A DNA stretch of 64,000 nt from Macrophomina tecta (GCA_024180945.1 JAKSGN010000022.1:248001-312000), one strand, 5' to 3'; shown: positions 1 to 11,338, counted from the first letter of the stretch. Translations and numbers: made by a program. The notes: generated from the sequence alone by a model not told the origin.

Positions 1-1
1 G

Positions 2-730
2 CATTCATCCCACCTCCTCCAACCACTTGATGTCAGTTGTTTTGCGGCCCTTAAGAAGGCGTACGGGAAGCGGATCGAGGACCTGATGCGAAACCACATC
101 AACCACATCACAAAGCTCGAATTTTTACCAGCGTTTAAAGCGGCGTTCGAAGCCGCCTTCATACCGCAGAATATCACTGGAGGATTCCGAGGCGCAGGAT
201 TAGTCCCACATAATCCAGACGCCGTGATTTCAAAGCTTGATGTTCGACTTCGGACGCCAACGCCACCCCAGACCGAGGCTACGGCTTGGGACTCCCAAAC
301 ACCACACAACCCAGCTGAATTAGTCAGTCAAACTGAGCTTATTAGGGTTAGGATTGCACGGCACCAGGATAGCTCACCAACGCCAATTAACGAGGCGTTG
401 AGTCAGCTCGCAAAGGGGGCTCAAATGATGGCGCATTCAGCTGTTCTGTTGCAGGCCGAAGTCGCGGGCCTTCAAAAGGCAAATGAGGCCGCAACAGGCC
501 GTAAAAAGCGCAAGAAGAAGCGAATCCAGCAGCGAGGGACGCTTACGATTCAAGAGGGCCAGGACTTAATTAATAAAGCTGGTGGTAATGGGCAGATTTC
601 GCAGGAAATGCGACAAGGTGATGCGCAATCGGATGGGCCTGCGATAAAGCGACGGCGATGTGGGCAATGCGGCGATGTTGGGCATAATTCTCGCACATGT
701 CAAAAAGATGCAGAAACCACTATAGAATAG
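2..730 (+). CDS. pogo/Tc1-type DDE transposase, C-terminal part (runs off the window start)
   Basis: The reading frame is open from base 2 and ends at 728-730, so only the C-terminal part is present. The first residues (SSHLLQPLDVSCFAALKKAY) are the end of a DDE-1 (pogo/Fot1/Tigger-type) transposase core, where the HLLQPLDV block precedes the last catalytic acid. The region GGFRGAGLVPHNPDAV is also typical of fungal pogo transposases. The tail is basic (RKKRKKKR) and ends in a CCHC zinc knuckle (CGQCGDVGHNSRTC). No internal stop or frameshift is visible, so this copy may be young. The 3' end of the element probably lies near the 17-bp direct repeat at 808-841; the other end is outside the window. 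Family assignment is from recognised motifs; activity cannot be judged. Confidence 0.8.
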   Translation, partial: HSSHLLQPLDVSCFAALKKAYGKRIEDLMRNHINHITKLEFLPAFKAAFEAAFIPQNITGGFRGAGLVPHNPDAVISKLDVRLRTPTPPQTEATAWDSQTPHNPAELVSQTELIRVRIARHQDSSPTPINEALSQLAKGAQMMAHSAVLLQAEVAGLQKANEAATGRKKRKKKRIQQRGTLTIQEGQDLINKAGGNGQISQEMRQGDAQSDGPAIKRRRCGQCGDVGHNSRTCQKDAETTIE

Positions 731-807
731 AACGTATATTATAGATAGTCGATTTTATAACGCATTGTGGAGTAATTCATACTTAAAGTGGTAGAGGTTT
801 AATGGGG

Positions 808-841
808 TGATGCACTCGCTTGTGTGATGCACTCGCTTGTG
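808..841. repeat. two tandem copies of a 17-bp unit
   Basis: TGATGCACTCGCTTGTG occurs at 808-824 and again at 825-841, about 80 bp after the transposase stop. It may be the terminal or subterminal sequence of the pogo-type element. The matching inverted end would be upstream of the window, so this is inference. Confidence 0.5.
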
Positions 842-945
842 GAACACGTTAATTAATATCGTGTGCAGATTTCTGAAAGGGTGTGCACGGACTGGGAGTG
901 TGCACGGACTGTGGACATCCCTTATTGCTCATCTGCTCCGCAGCG

Positions 946-1496
946 CTAACAGCCGAGATTTTGCTCACGCGCACTAGCTCGCTCACATACGTTATCATCG
1001 GAGTCAGCATCCAAAACTGAATCAGACTCATGCAGGGATATAACGTACGATTGTAAAAATCGGTTTCCCCATTCGAGCTTCTCGTTCTCAAGTCTCAGTG
1101 ATTCGACACGGCTGACGATACTAAGGAGGCTGGCTTGAAGCGCCTTCCTTTGTCTGGCATGATAATGTCAGCAAGGTTGCGTACAGCGTTCACGCAAATC
1201 CTTTGAAACTTCTGCATCAAAGCCTGCCTCGCTTCCTGACTGATCTTCTCAACCTCCTCGCTCGTCCTCCTCGGGCTCATTGCCCTAGCATCGTTCTCGT
1301 CATATACCTCGTCCTCCTCACCCAGCTCGACTCGGGGGCTGTCGCGTGGAATGATGATAGTATCACTCGACCTGCGACGGTCTAAGTTGGGCCTGAAGAG
1401 ATGCCGGGCTTCGAGCTTGTTGATTAACAAAAAGGCGGTACTGACGTACCGATCGTCAACGGTAGAAGTGCCCGCCAGATCGTTAGCGAGAAGCAT
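946..1496 (-). CDS. SCOC-like short coiled-coil protein, paralog A (2 exons)
   Basis: Proposed exons on the minus strand are 1496-1210 and 1153-946, about 164 aa. The N-terminal half contains SGTIII-type basic/acidic sequence and the block MSPRRTSEEVEKISQEARQA. Exon 2 gives a heptad coiled coil (KALQASLLSIVSRVESLRLE then NEKLEWGNRFLQSYV). This matches the SCOC/DUF2205 family, a Golgi-associated short coiled-coil protein; family assignment is from memory. The intron acceptor (CCAG at 1157-1154) and branch point (GCTGAC) match the paralog at 5013-5615. The donor, however, is GTTTCA at 1209, three bases downstream of the paralog's position, and adds one residue in frame. Without splicing the frame would run to 1095. 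The ATG at 1496 aligns with the paralog's start. The donor is weak, so this may be a decaying copy. Confidence 0.55.
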
Positions 1497-2580
1497 GGAT
1501 ACGTGAGCAGTGAGCGAGCACATGTTCTGAGTACGCGGATGGCAGCGTGTGGAGAGGACGGTTGTGCGGGTGGAAGAGACTGAATTAGTTGGGGGAAGGT
1601 AGGGGAAGTGCAGGTAGTTAGGACGGCCCTCCGCCAAGAGCGTGCAAATGAGAGCGTATAGCAGACAGGAAGCAGCGCGCGCTCAGAAGCCCGCCGGTCG
1701 AATACCCGTTGGGTCAGCGGCGCAGAGACGTCTATCACTCTTTTTTCAATATTCGCACCTCTGGCGGCTGGTGAGCTTGCTGAGCCATAAACACACTTTC
1801 AGCTGGCAGCGAGTCAGGCACTCCACGGCGCCTTCCGCACTATTCGCCCGTTTTACTCCTCGTCCCGGCTTACTCTTGTGCAACGCGATCAGCCTGTGTC
1901 TTGCCTTGTTGGCTCTGCTGCGACACTGCGCGATGCGAGGCAGATCATCCATTGATGTCGAAAGCGGTCCAGTAGGATATGGGGACGATGCCGTGGCGAC
2001 ACGCCTAGCGTCTACGAAAATCTGCCACCAAAAAGCCAAATCTCAACCTCGATTTCATACAATAGCCCCTTCAACGCCTTCAACTCAGCTTTGCATTGGT
2101 TCTTAGCAAACAGATGAAGTTGATGAAGATCCTCCGCCGGCCGCCCAACTAGATACCATACATTAGGAAACGGCACGGATCCGGCATATCGTCTTGTCGA
2201 TGTATGTGGAGACAGCGTTCTGGCATTGGCAGCGCCGGCGCCCGTCCCGCAGCGGCTAAGTCAGGACTCGCGGTTGAGTTTTGGCAGTGACATCGGCTCT
2301 CTTAGCGCGGGGGGTTCGCAGTATTGCATCATAGGAATGCAGCTGCAAACCTTGCGACAAGCATTCTTTTCACCAAGCCTGCTCCAATGACGTCACCGTG
2401 GCGGAAACTAAGATGGTGGCTGACACGACACTTGGGGGGCCTTGCATCCGGAGACCCCTGCGACGCCCGCGTCCTTAACACAGTATGCATCGCGTCCATA
2501 CATGTCGCGGCGGCTCGTGGCGGCTTACGGGCGAGCTGAGGCCTTGGTGCTATAACGGCTGCCGAGCAGCTGCGATCCTG

Positions 2581-2692
2581 CGAGCCTATGATCCTGCGAG
2601 CCTATGATCCTGCGAGCCTATGATCCTGCGAGCCTATGATCCTGCGAGCCTATGATCCTGCGAGCCTATGATCCTGCGAGCCTATGATCCTG
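2581..2692. repeat. 16-bp tandem repeat, seven perfect copies
   Basis: The unit CGAGCCTATGATCCTG begins at 2581, 2597, 2613, 2629, 2645, 2661 and 2677 without any substitution. Partial units flank it (ATCCTG at 2575-2580 and CGACC at 2693). Sixteen is not a multiple of three and no open frame uses it. There are no unique spacers, so it is not a CRISPR array. Confidence 0.95.
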
Positions 2693-3939
2693 CGACCTTG
2701 TCATGCATTTATGGTCAGCTAAAGTCATTATTGCGTTCGCACAGTTGGAACGCACTGCCAGCCGGAGCTGGACGTTCTCCAGCTTGCCCCGTACTGGTGT
2801 GAGACCGCAGCGCAGGATGAGCTTGATAGCAAAATATAGAGGCAGGTGCGATGGAGATTCACAGGCTGAAAAACGAAATGGTAATAGTAATCACATGGGG
2901 TACGGCGGCAATGATGCCTGCGTTAAAAGGATCGAGATTGAGCGCTGAATTTGCACGCCCCTGCCAAACTCGCTCCGCTGTCTGCACGACTCAAGCCGTT
3001 TGCGAAGCCGCCTTGGCCGTAACGCTTATCACGTTATAGGAGAGCCTCGCTAGTATGGAGGTCGCTACCAAAAGTTTTGTCCAACCTTCGCGCCCGGTTT
3101 CTCTACCCTTTCAAAACACGAGTTTAGTGCTGGCAGAAGTTGTCTACCCGCCACCTCCGAGGCGCATTCTAGCCATTATGTCCTCGTAGGCTGGATGCCG
3201 GTTCGTTTGGTGGAGACCTTAGATAGGTTTAGCTCCCGCGTGCCAAGGTCGGCATTTCATAATCACCGAGCCAATCAGATAGCTAGAACCACGGACCTCT
3301 ACCAGGCCTCCGAGCTCTCAGGGGTTGTTTACATCAAAACAACGCGTTATTCGCCTCGGATTTACGCTCCACGCTCAATTACAGCACTTGATTGCATTTA
3401 AAATGCTGAAACGCAAATGTTTAGATATTGTTCCACCAAAGACGGTATATGGCTGTTCTGCGTGTCAGATTCACTTTTGCGAGGCGATTGTTGGACGAAT
3501 CACTTGAATAGCTTGTAATTTGAGCTTAAAACACCTAGAATTGGGCATACAATTGATTTTATATGGACGTGAATAGCTTCATTATAAATTAACAACTTTA
3601 ACAGCTTCATAACACCAAGAATTGGTTGAATAATTAAGCTTGTATGGCTGCGAATAGCCTCAGTTAAGTTTGAGTAACGGCGGGTCTTTTCCACTAAGCT
3701 TCGGAGTCACTTAGTGGGTCGGGAAGCCGTTGGGTTTCCCTCGAGTGTAACAGAAAGAGGTTGAGTGCAAGCACGATCAGAGTAGAGCGACGCATAGCGC
3801 GTGTGCGAAGACCTTGTTACCAGCAATGTCTCGATTGCTACTCTGAGTTGACCACGAAGGTCAAGATGCTATCTAAGGAGCGTGATTATATACAGTAGGA
3901 AAGCTATGACAATCTGATCATGAGATTGGATCTCGTTGA

Positions 3940-3941
<2 letters not shown>

Positions 3942-3974
<33 letters not shown>
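3942..3974. repeat. (GAT)11 microsatellite, possible retroposon tail
   Basis: Eleven uninterrupted GAT units occupy 3942-3974. On the minus strand they read as an (ATC)n tail following a GC-rich non-coding segment (about 4000-3975 and beyond). This arrangement resembles the 3' end of fungal non-LTR retroposons that carry simple-repeat tails. No reverse transcriptase remnant is visible, so only the microsatellite is certain. Confidence 0.9.
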
Positions 3975-3976
<2 letters not shown>

Positions 3977-5012
3977 ATACATCCCGTCGGCCTCCGCAGG
4001 CCATAGGGACAAGGAACGCTAATCTACGCTAATCTGTTACCCGCCCATCGTGGCAGAAGTCAAGATTCGGGAAACGGGCGCTTAGCGCCCACGTCACGTG
4101 CGACCCACACTGGATCAGCCCTGATCCATCTGGCTGATTTGCGTACTGTGGTCGGAACGATAATATTCGCTAGAAGGGTGGCACGGATCACGGAGATCAT
4201 AGCCTTTTTAGTATGTAAAGTCTTTCCGACCGGAGGTTCGTAACAGCGGGCCGCGGCGGAAACGGAAGGGCGCGGGTCTGTATGCTCCTGGTTGCAAGGT
4301 TCTTTAACACAAATAAGGCTTTTAGCTCTCTAGTATCGGACCGCGAGCCTACGCTTTTGTATTCTTTAGAAAAAAATCTACTTATCGGTCCTAATACATG
4401 TTACTTCTGAGTCTGTTGTTGATTGCTTAATTATCTACGCGGTCCCCGTAGTAGGTTTAGGGCTAGCGTCAGTAGCTTTGAGTTGCGGAAACCTAAAGGT
4501 TAATTTTTTACATCATCGAATCTGCCTTGCGCGGCGAGCGTCGCAGCGGAGCCAACGAGGCAACACCCACGCTGATCGCGCTGCATAATAGTAAGCGAAG
4601 CGACGAGTGACGGGCGAACGTGGAATGTCTGACTCACTGCCGGGGGTGTGAAGATCGGGGTTTGCATGGATGGCTTGGATGCTTCTGCGGTTGGGGGAAA
4701 AAGGCGATTCGACCGACAGCCTGCTGAGCGCGCGGCGACGTCGCTCTTGACGGCTTCTCGCTTGCCCTATCACCAAGTGCCGGTTAATCCCTTTGCGGCG
4801 CGTCTCTTGGCGAAGTGCTCTGCACCCTCCCAGCCGCGCCCCATCATTTGCACTCGCCTGGCGGAGGATCATCCTAACTACCTGTGACCTGCGACCTGCG
4901 CTTCCCTTACCTAGCACCAACAAATTCATCTCTTTGAGCCGCCAGCCGTCCCTTCTCCACACCTTACCACCAATCTATACCGAATGTCTGCCTGCTCACT
5001 GCTCACGTATTC

Positions 5013-5615
5013 ATGCCTGTCGCCAGCGATCCAGCCAGCACCTCTACTGTCGATAACCAGAACGTTAGTATCGCCTTCTCGTCGTCCATCAATGAGCCAA
5101 GCCAAGCCCAGCACCTCTCTAGGCCCAAGTTAGGCCGTCGCAAGTCGAGTGGCACCATCATCATCCCGCGCGACAACCTTCAGGTCGAGCTAGGCGATGA
5201 GGACGAGGAGTACGACGAAAATGGTGCAAGAACGATGAGCCCGAGGAGGACTAGCGAGGAGATTGAGAAGATCAGTCAGGAAGCAAGACAGGCTTTGATA
5301 CAGTAAATCTCAGAGGATGTGTGTGGACGCTGCACGCTGCTTTGCTAACATTGTTACACCAGACAAACAAAAGCACTTCAGGCCAGCCTCCTTAGTATCG
5401 TCGACCATGTTGAATCATTGAGACGCGAGAACGAGAAGCTCCAAAGGGGGAACCGATTTCTGCAATCGTATGTCGCGTCCTTGCAGGATTCTGACTCAGG
5501 TGTGGATGCTATTTTCGATAATGACGAGTTATATCGGCGAGCTCATTGCAGACGGGCAGACTCAGCTGCCAGCGCTACGAAGCAGAGGAGCACCAAGGGC
5601 CGCCCCGCCATATAA
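5013..5615 (+). CDS. SCOC-like short coiled-coil protein, paralog B (2 exons)
   Basis: Exons 5013-5302 and 5363-5615 give about 180 aa. The 60-nt intron has donor GTAAAT, branch point GCTAAC at 5344-5349 and acceptor CAG. Splicing removes two in-frame stops and restores the family block EEIEKISQEARQALIQQTKA. A coiled coil follows (SLLSIVDHVESLRRENEKLQ, then RGNRFLQSYV). The long hydrophilic N-terminus contains acidic and basic patches (ELGDEDEEYDENGA). SCOC/DUF2205 proteins act at the Golgi and in Arl-dependent trafficking and autophagy; that role is family knowledge and not shown here. The C-terminal tail after about residue 140 has no counterpart in paralog A. The gene lies head to head with paralog A, 3.5 kb away, and their upstream 300 bp are also similar. 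Confidence 0.65.
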
Positions 5616-5783
5616 ATCTTCTTAACCATCTCCGATGAGTACATACCGTACAGTCTGCCGGACTACCATTTTAGCGGCGCCGGAACCTGCAAGGCAGTGA
5701 TCGGAATGGTCTGGTATGAGTTGGTATTGGTATGGTATATACCGCCAAGACCTGGTATGGTTTGAGGCAGGGTGGTCAATAAG

Positions 5784-8671
5784 CAGCGTGTAAGGCGTCC
5801 CGGTTGCCGATTCGGTGACGATTCGTCAACGGATTACGTAATCCGTCCCGTCATGGACCGTTTCAAACGTCCCGTCCCGTCATGAGGCCTCTAATGACGG
5901 CAGATGACGGCAGATGACGGCAGATGACGGCAGGCTTTACCAAATCGGGTAATTCTTGTGTTGTTGATGCCGACACAAACGGTGCAAACATGCCCAGCAC
6001 CAATGAAAACTCTTACACCCTACCCGCTCTTCCATCTCATTGCCAAGGAACACGCCCTCCACAAAGCCATGCGGAATTCACGATGCCTCCACAGACTATG
6101 CCTAGCTCCCAAGACTCTTATTCGGTGACTGCGAGCGACCCTCCGGCGGGAAGCATATCGCCAGCGAGCCCCCGACCAGACAGCACCTATAGAGTCGTCG
6201 ATGTAGACCTCTCGAAGGTGCGAGATAGCAAGGGCAGGCTTATTCCGGGCCTCCGCTATCGCATGCGCCATCGAACGCAGTTTACCGGTACTAGGATCTC
6301 GTGGATTTTCGACCACGGCGCCGACTGCGAGTCTGATGGAGGCGTCCGCTGGTTTGTATGTAGACAGTGCCAGCTAGACCGCCGCTATGGCGACGGAGTA
6401 TACAAGCTCACGGGCATTTATGCGGTAGAGGCTCACTTGGAGCAGGCACATAAAATTTCCAACCCAAGGAAACCTAAGAAGCCAGAACTACCACCGATCC
6501 AGGACTTTTTCTAACGTCGATCCTCGACGCTATCGTCCTCGTCCTCGGCCTCCTACTCGCTCGTTACCTCGTTTCACGATCTCCGATTTAAGCAAGCATT
6601 TACCGATGCGGTCATTAAGCTTAATCTCTTATTTCGGCAAGCTTCTTCCGAGGAACTACGCGACGTTATACTTATGGGTGGCCCTGCTGCCGAGCGAGCA
6701 ATACCGAAGAGCCCAATGGGTGTAGCGAGCTGGGTAAAGTGGTCCTTTAAGGACCGGAGGCAGCAGCTTAAGGAGCTTGTCTCTAAGACGGGTAGCAAGA
6801 TTAATTTTAGCGTAGACTTGTAGACCAGCGACGAGGGTAATAAGCGCGCCTATCTGGCCGTGAACTCCTACTTTATTGACCACTGTGGTAGCCTCCGAAC
6901 GGCTCTCTTATCTTTTACCCGTATAATCGGCCCTTATAGCGGCGAGAACCTTGCGAAGGCGGTTTATAGCTCGATCCGAACATACGACATTAATTACACC
7001 CGTATTGGCTGCTTTGTCGCCGATAACGCCTCTAACAACGAGGAGATGCTGCGCGAACTATAGCTTCTTATTCCTATTGACTATCCATCCTATAGAATCC
7101 GTTGTATCGGCTATATAATTAATCTTGTCGTCGAGGCCATTCTCTTTGGAAAAGGCGTCTCGAAATTTAAGCAAAGTCTGGTCGGGCGTATAGAAGACAG
7201 TGAGGAGGCCTTCGAGATGTGGAGTAAGGAGGGCCCGATTGGAAAGCTGTATAATATCTGCGTGTTTATCAATAGGAGCGACCAGCGCCGCGTCGCCTTC
7301 GGTAATTGTTAGCTTCCAGAAGAGCGGGCACTAGACGAGGATGCGGATCCGGATGGGGGAGATGAGGTCTTCTACTACGTCCTCATCGTCGATCAGGGCG
7401 TGCGTTGGAGTTCGGTTTACTATATGGTGAAGCGGGCGTTAAAGTTGCGGCATGCGATCGATCGCTATATCGATCGCTATGAGAAGCAAGGCCAAGGATA
7501 CGATATCCGCCAAGACCGCCTCTCCTCTTAGGATTGGGACTAGCTCGGCCGCTTTTACCACCTTCTAGAGCCTTTTAAGAGGCTCACTGAGTACATGGAA
7601 GGTAGGGCGAACAGCGCAGGGAGAGAGGGTTCTCGCGGTGCTATCTGGGAGTCTCTCAAGGCTATGGACTTTATGTATAAGCATTTGAAGACTGTAGTAG
7701 ACGATCTGGAGAGGCAGCTGACCTGTGGTGACGTTACTGCAGACGACTGGCAGTAGTTTTCAGCCAAGGTCGACGCTGGATGGTATAAGTTGAATGACTA
7801 CTATAGGCGCGTCGACGACTCACCTGTCTATTGCGCCGCGATATTCCTGCACCCTAACTACCGCTTCGAATACTTCGAACAGAACTGGGCGGCGCATAAG
7901 AGCTGGATCGCTAAGGCGAGAGGCTTCATACGTCGCATGTACTGTCAGTACGAGGCTAGATATCTTGCAGAGCTAGATGTGAACGAGGACGAGGAGCCGT
8001 GGGTCGAAGATGAGTCTCGCCGAGCTAGAGGGAGCTGTTTTGCTGACTTCGAAGCCTTCGGCCGCCCTAGTAACGCTAGTATGCGCGGAAAGAAGAGACG
8101 TCGACTCGAGTCAACGCAGCTGCAGGCTTATTGGGATGCAGGAGCGACAGCTTACACCGTTAACGACCCTCTGGCTTGGTGGGGCACCGAGGGCGCCCAG
8201 TGGCCAGTCCTACAGCGCATGGCATTCGACATCTTTAGCGTACTTGCCATGAGCGCGGAGCCAGAGCGCGTGTTCAGTCACACTAGGCGAATCATCACAT
8301 ATGAACGCACAAGGCTAGGTGACGACACGATAGAGGCCGATATCTGCCAGAAGCATTGGCTCCTCAATAGAGTTGTAAAGGTGTGATTGGTCTTTCTTTT
8401 TACGAGTTAAATGCTGTACGGGTCTTATATAGTAGGTATAGAGGGCGAAACATAATCTCAAAGACATTAGACCGGAATCAGGATACGCAGAAATCGTCCC
8501 CAGAGTAGCGAACATAATAATGTTCAACCACCGACTATTTGATTAGTAAGCAACCGTTGACGAGTCGGTGACGGTCGGTTTGCTCAAGCGTCACGTCCCG
8601 TCATGCCTTTCCAACCGTCCCGTCCCGTCATAGACCCTATGACGGGACGGGACGGGACGCCTTACACGCTG
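5784..8671 (+). mobile_element. hAT-1, decayed hAT-type DNA transposon
   Basis: A perfect 19-bp terminal inverted repeat, CAGCGTGTAAGGCGTCCCG, lies at 5784-5802 and inverted at 8653-8671. Subterminal regions at both ends carry iterated CGTCCCGTCAT-type motifs. At the left end there are also four tandem copies of ATGACGGCAG (5894-5933). The element encloses one long degenerate hAT transposase frame. The flanking 8-mers (TCAATAAG on the left, AGCCAGTT on the right) do not match, so the target duplication has decayed or the ends derive from different insertions. Total length is 2888 bp. Confidence 0.85.
5924..8386 (+). pseudogene. hAT transposase, seven in-frame stops, no frameshift
   Basis: A single frame runs from ATG 5924, which falls in a tandem repeat, to TGA 8384-8386. 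It is broken by TAA at 6512 and TAG at 6821, 7061, 7310, 7529, 7541 and 7754. Recognisable parts, in order, are: a BED-like zinc finger (CRQCQLDRRYGD to HLEQAHK, about residues 140-180); the core block DL-stop-TSDEGNKRAYLAV, where hAT relatives have DLWTS; RIRCIGYIINLVVEAILF; GPIGKLYNICVFI; and a C-terminal dimerisation block (DPLAWWGTEGAQWPVLQRMA and SAEPERVFSHTRR). Every stop is reachable by one CpA to TpA change (CAA, CAG or TGG ancestors) and there is no TGA. This pattern suggests RIP. The gene is certainly inactive unless the stops are read through. Confidence 0.85.
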
Positions 8672-8949
8672 AGCCAGTTTATCCTTTTTTAAGAAAAGGC
8701 CTGACTAATTGTTGGATGGGGTAAATTCGAAATCCACACCTCAGAGGGTCAAATTCACCAAATCCACACACCCGCTCTGAATCCACACCTCCGACGTACC
8801 ACCGTATTAGTGCGATGGCACAGACAAGACGCTTTTCCCTTATCGTATTCTCGCTTATTTCGCGCCCGTCACACAGACGGGGGGTTTCTACACCTAATTC
8901 GTAGCAATGTAACTCTATGCTATAGTGTTAAATCCTTATCGGCGCTATT

Positions 8950-11322
8950 ATGCTTCCTACTACTGGTACTCTCTTTTCTTCAGTTTCAGAAGCTCAGAAA
9001 GCGATCCTTATTGCCGTTGGTAATGCCAATCAGTCGTATAAGCCAGCTAGCAACAATAACCGCAAAAGATGGGCCGCTTCCTGCGCTGGCGCGCCAGCTA
9101 ATAAGTGTCCTTTCTACGCACGCGCTGCTCAGTGGGCTGACGGAGGCGTGCGCATCACGCACGCCGTCGAACACACCTGCCCGGCGTCTACTCACCTCGG
9201 GTCCAAGCAGGCGCAGAGTAGACAGTGTCTCTCTCATGTCTTCCGCAAGTATGTAGCCGATCGTCCCTTTGTGAAGCCAGATACGCTCATCAGCAACTTC
9301 GCCGTTCACCGCGGCCAGCGGATTACAAGCCAGCAAGCCTGCCGGGCCCGCCAGGCTATGCTAGACGACCTTTATGGCGATGAGGAGACCGGTTTCCGGC
9401 GCCTCGAGGCCCTAATGCATGAGATCCACTATCCGAGGAGCGTCCGCGATAGCATAGAGGAGGTAGAGGACCCACCAAACGGCCAGGAGAACAAGGATCG
9501 CTTTAATACCTTCTGTGACTACACGGAAGTTAAGACCGATACTAGGAAGTGCTTCGATAGCTGCTTTGTCTGCCCGTACGCCTGCGTTAGAGCACTTCTC
9601 TACTATATTCCAGTCATCATATTGGACTCTACCTTCATTAAATCCCGCTACGGTATGTGCTTATTCGTCGCGGCCGTTAAGGACTTCAACAACGAGACGC
9701 TACCTATCGCCTAGGGCGTCTACTCCGCCGAGAATGACGAAAACTGGGGCCGGTTTTACGAGCAACTTGCCCGGGCGTATGACTTTCGGCTCCTCTCCGA
9801 ACTTCGCGAAGACCAGGCGAGGTTTTCTATTATTAGCGATCGTAACTCCTCCTTACTAAAGGCTATGAGAGAGAAGCTACCGCAGGACCTAGTCCATCAC
9901 TATTTTTGTGTCCTCCACCTCGCAAAGAACGTCCGGAATAACTACAATATCGCCTGTGAGGAGCTCTTTAAGCGCCTCGCCTAGGCTAAGAAGAAGACGC
10001 ACTTCGCGTACCTAATAGAGAAGCTTCGCGACTACAATTACGCCTGTGCAGATCAGCTTCAAGCGCTCGGATATGAGCATTAGGCGCGGTCGTACGCACC
10101 GGCGGAGTACCGTCGCTACGGCCAGATAACTAGCAATGCCGTTGAATCTGTTAATTCGAAGCTCCTCCAGGTAAGAGAATACTTGCCCTTCGATTATCTC
10201 TACCGCCTCTACTTCCTAATAATAGAGAAGTTCGCAGCGCGCCGGCTAAGGATACATAGCCCACTAGAGGAGCCGCTTATACGGTATAAACAGTCCTTAC
10301 GCGAGAGGCATCTAGAAGAGGCTAGAAAGTTATCAGTCGCGAGGTCCACCGGCGGCGAAGAATCCGTATTCAACGCTGCCTTCAGCAAGACATACAAAGT
10401 CGATCTAAATACTAGATCTTGCACCTGCCGCTTCTACCAAGAGAATCAGTTTCCTTATAGGCACGCCTTCGCGCTATCGTTGCGCATAGGACGCATACCA
10501 AATGACGTCGAGGCTAGCGTAATATACGGCGTGGACAACTACCGGAAGACGTACGAGTGGCGAATAAGTCCAATAGAGGTTAATATCCTGCGAGAGACGG
10601 AGGCCCTACCACCAAGACTCGAGAAGCGGCCAGGTCGGCCGCGAAAGAAGCGTAAGAAGAGGCGTAACCGTATCGCGCGACGCGTCTACAGATATAGCCA
10701 GTGCGGCGAACCTAGACACTCCTCGCGTGCCTGCCAGAGCCCACCTAATCCGTTTCGTAGCGACGGTAAGAACGCTTTATCTGCAACACCTCCTCCTACG
10801 ACCCCTCGGCGACGCCTTAATATAAGAAAGCGGCAAGCTGCGCGCAGTCGACGCGCGCGAGAGGCTCTCCAGCACATCCGCGAAGATTCTAACGTGGCTA
10901 ACGGTAGTAGTAACCTTCTTAGCAATATCAACGTCGCGCAAGCTAGCAACAGCGACCTCACGAGCGAAAGCGGATCTAACAAAAGCGTCTATAGCGACTA
11001 GAGCGGCACTTCAAGCGTTAAGAACGTGAACTCAAGGCTTAAGCGCCTCCAACAAGAGATTAACGTCCTCCAATCGCCCTCACCACCAGGCGCGCGGCAT
11101 CTACGGACGCTAGCATCATCGCCGTTATCCAGCACGCGGATAATACCCAGCCCTACTCCCTCACCAGCGCACACACCTGCGCCTGCACCTGCGCCTACAC
11201 CAGGGCGTATACCAGGGGGCGCATCGGACCCCTCGCAAGGGCCGCAGCGCAGAAGCAAGCGCGCTAGGCCGACAGTCGACTGCGTAGTGCTCGCGGGCAA
11301 GCGTCCCAGGACAATTAGGTGA
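8950..11322 (+). pseudogene. MULE transposase with four in-frame TAG codons
   Basis: One frame runs from 8950 to TGA 11320-11322 without frameshift but with TAG at 9712, 9982, 10081 and 10999. Order of parts: an N-terminal FLYWCH/FAR1-like region (RWAASCAGAPANKCPFYARA); the first catalytic acid in VIILDSTFIKSRYG; the second in FSIISDRNSSLLKAM; the region YRRYGQITSNAVESVNSKLL, where MULEs carry the last acid; a SWIM-like motif CTCRFYQENQFPYRHA; a basic patch; and a zinc-knuckle remnant (SQCGEPRHSSRAC). The first three stops fall where relatives have tryptophan (LPIAWG, RLAWA, EHWARSY). The SWIM cysteine before RH and the first knuckle cysteine are tyrosine, again TG to TA changes. The proline-rich tail ends in RRSKRARPTV. 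Confidence 0.85.
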
Positions 11323-11338
11323 GGATAATTGCAAGGAT

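Larger units (their letters stand above)
1750..4500. other. spacer between the two SCOC-like paralogs, no gene recognised
   Basis: No open frame here has a recognisable domain or plausible splice structure. The stretch holds a 16-bp tandem array (2581-2692) and a GAT microsatellite (3942-3974) followed by a GC-rich segment that could be the end of a retroposon. The outer margins (about 1650-1720 and 4680-4760) resemble each other in inverted orientation and belong to the duplicated promoters of the paralogs. Confidence 0.5.

Noticed and set aside
2581..2692. CRISPR-like array
   Set aside because: Repeats are directly adjacent with no spacers, in a eukaryotic genome.
3942..4200. non-LTR retroposon 3' end
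   Set aside because: Only a simple-repeat tail and GC-rich sequence are visible; no reverse transcriptase or target duplication.
5776..8679. 8-bp target duplication for hAT-1
   Set aside because: TCAATAAG and AGCCAGTT do not match at any small shift tried.
5924..11322. UAG read as tryptophan (recoding) in the transposases
   Set aside because: The same frames also use TGG for Trp, one stop is TAA, and genes here (SDR, P450) end at TAG. CpA to TpA mutation explains the pattern more simply.
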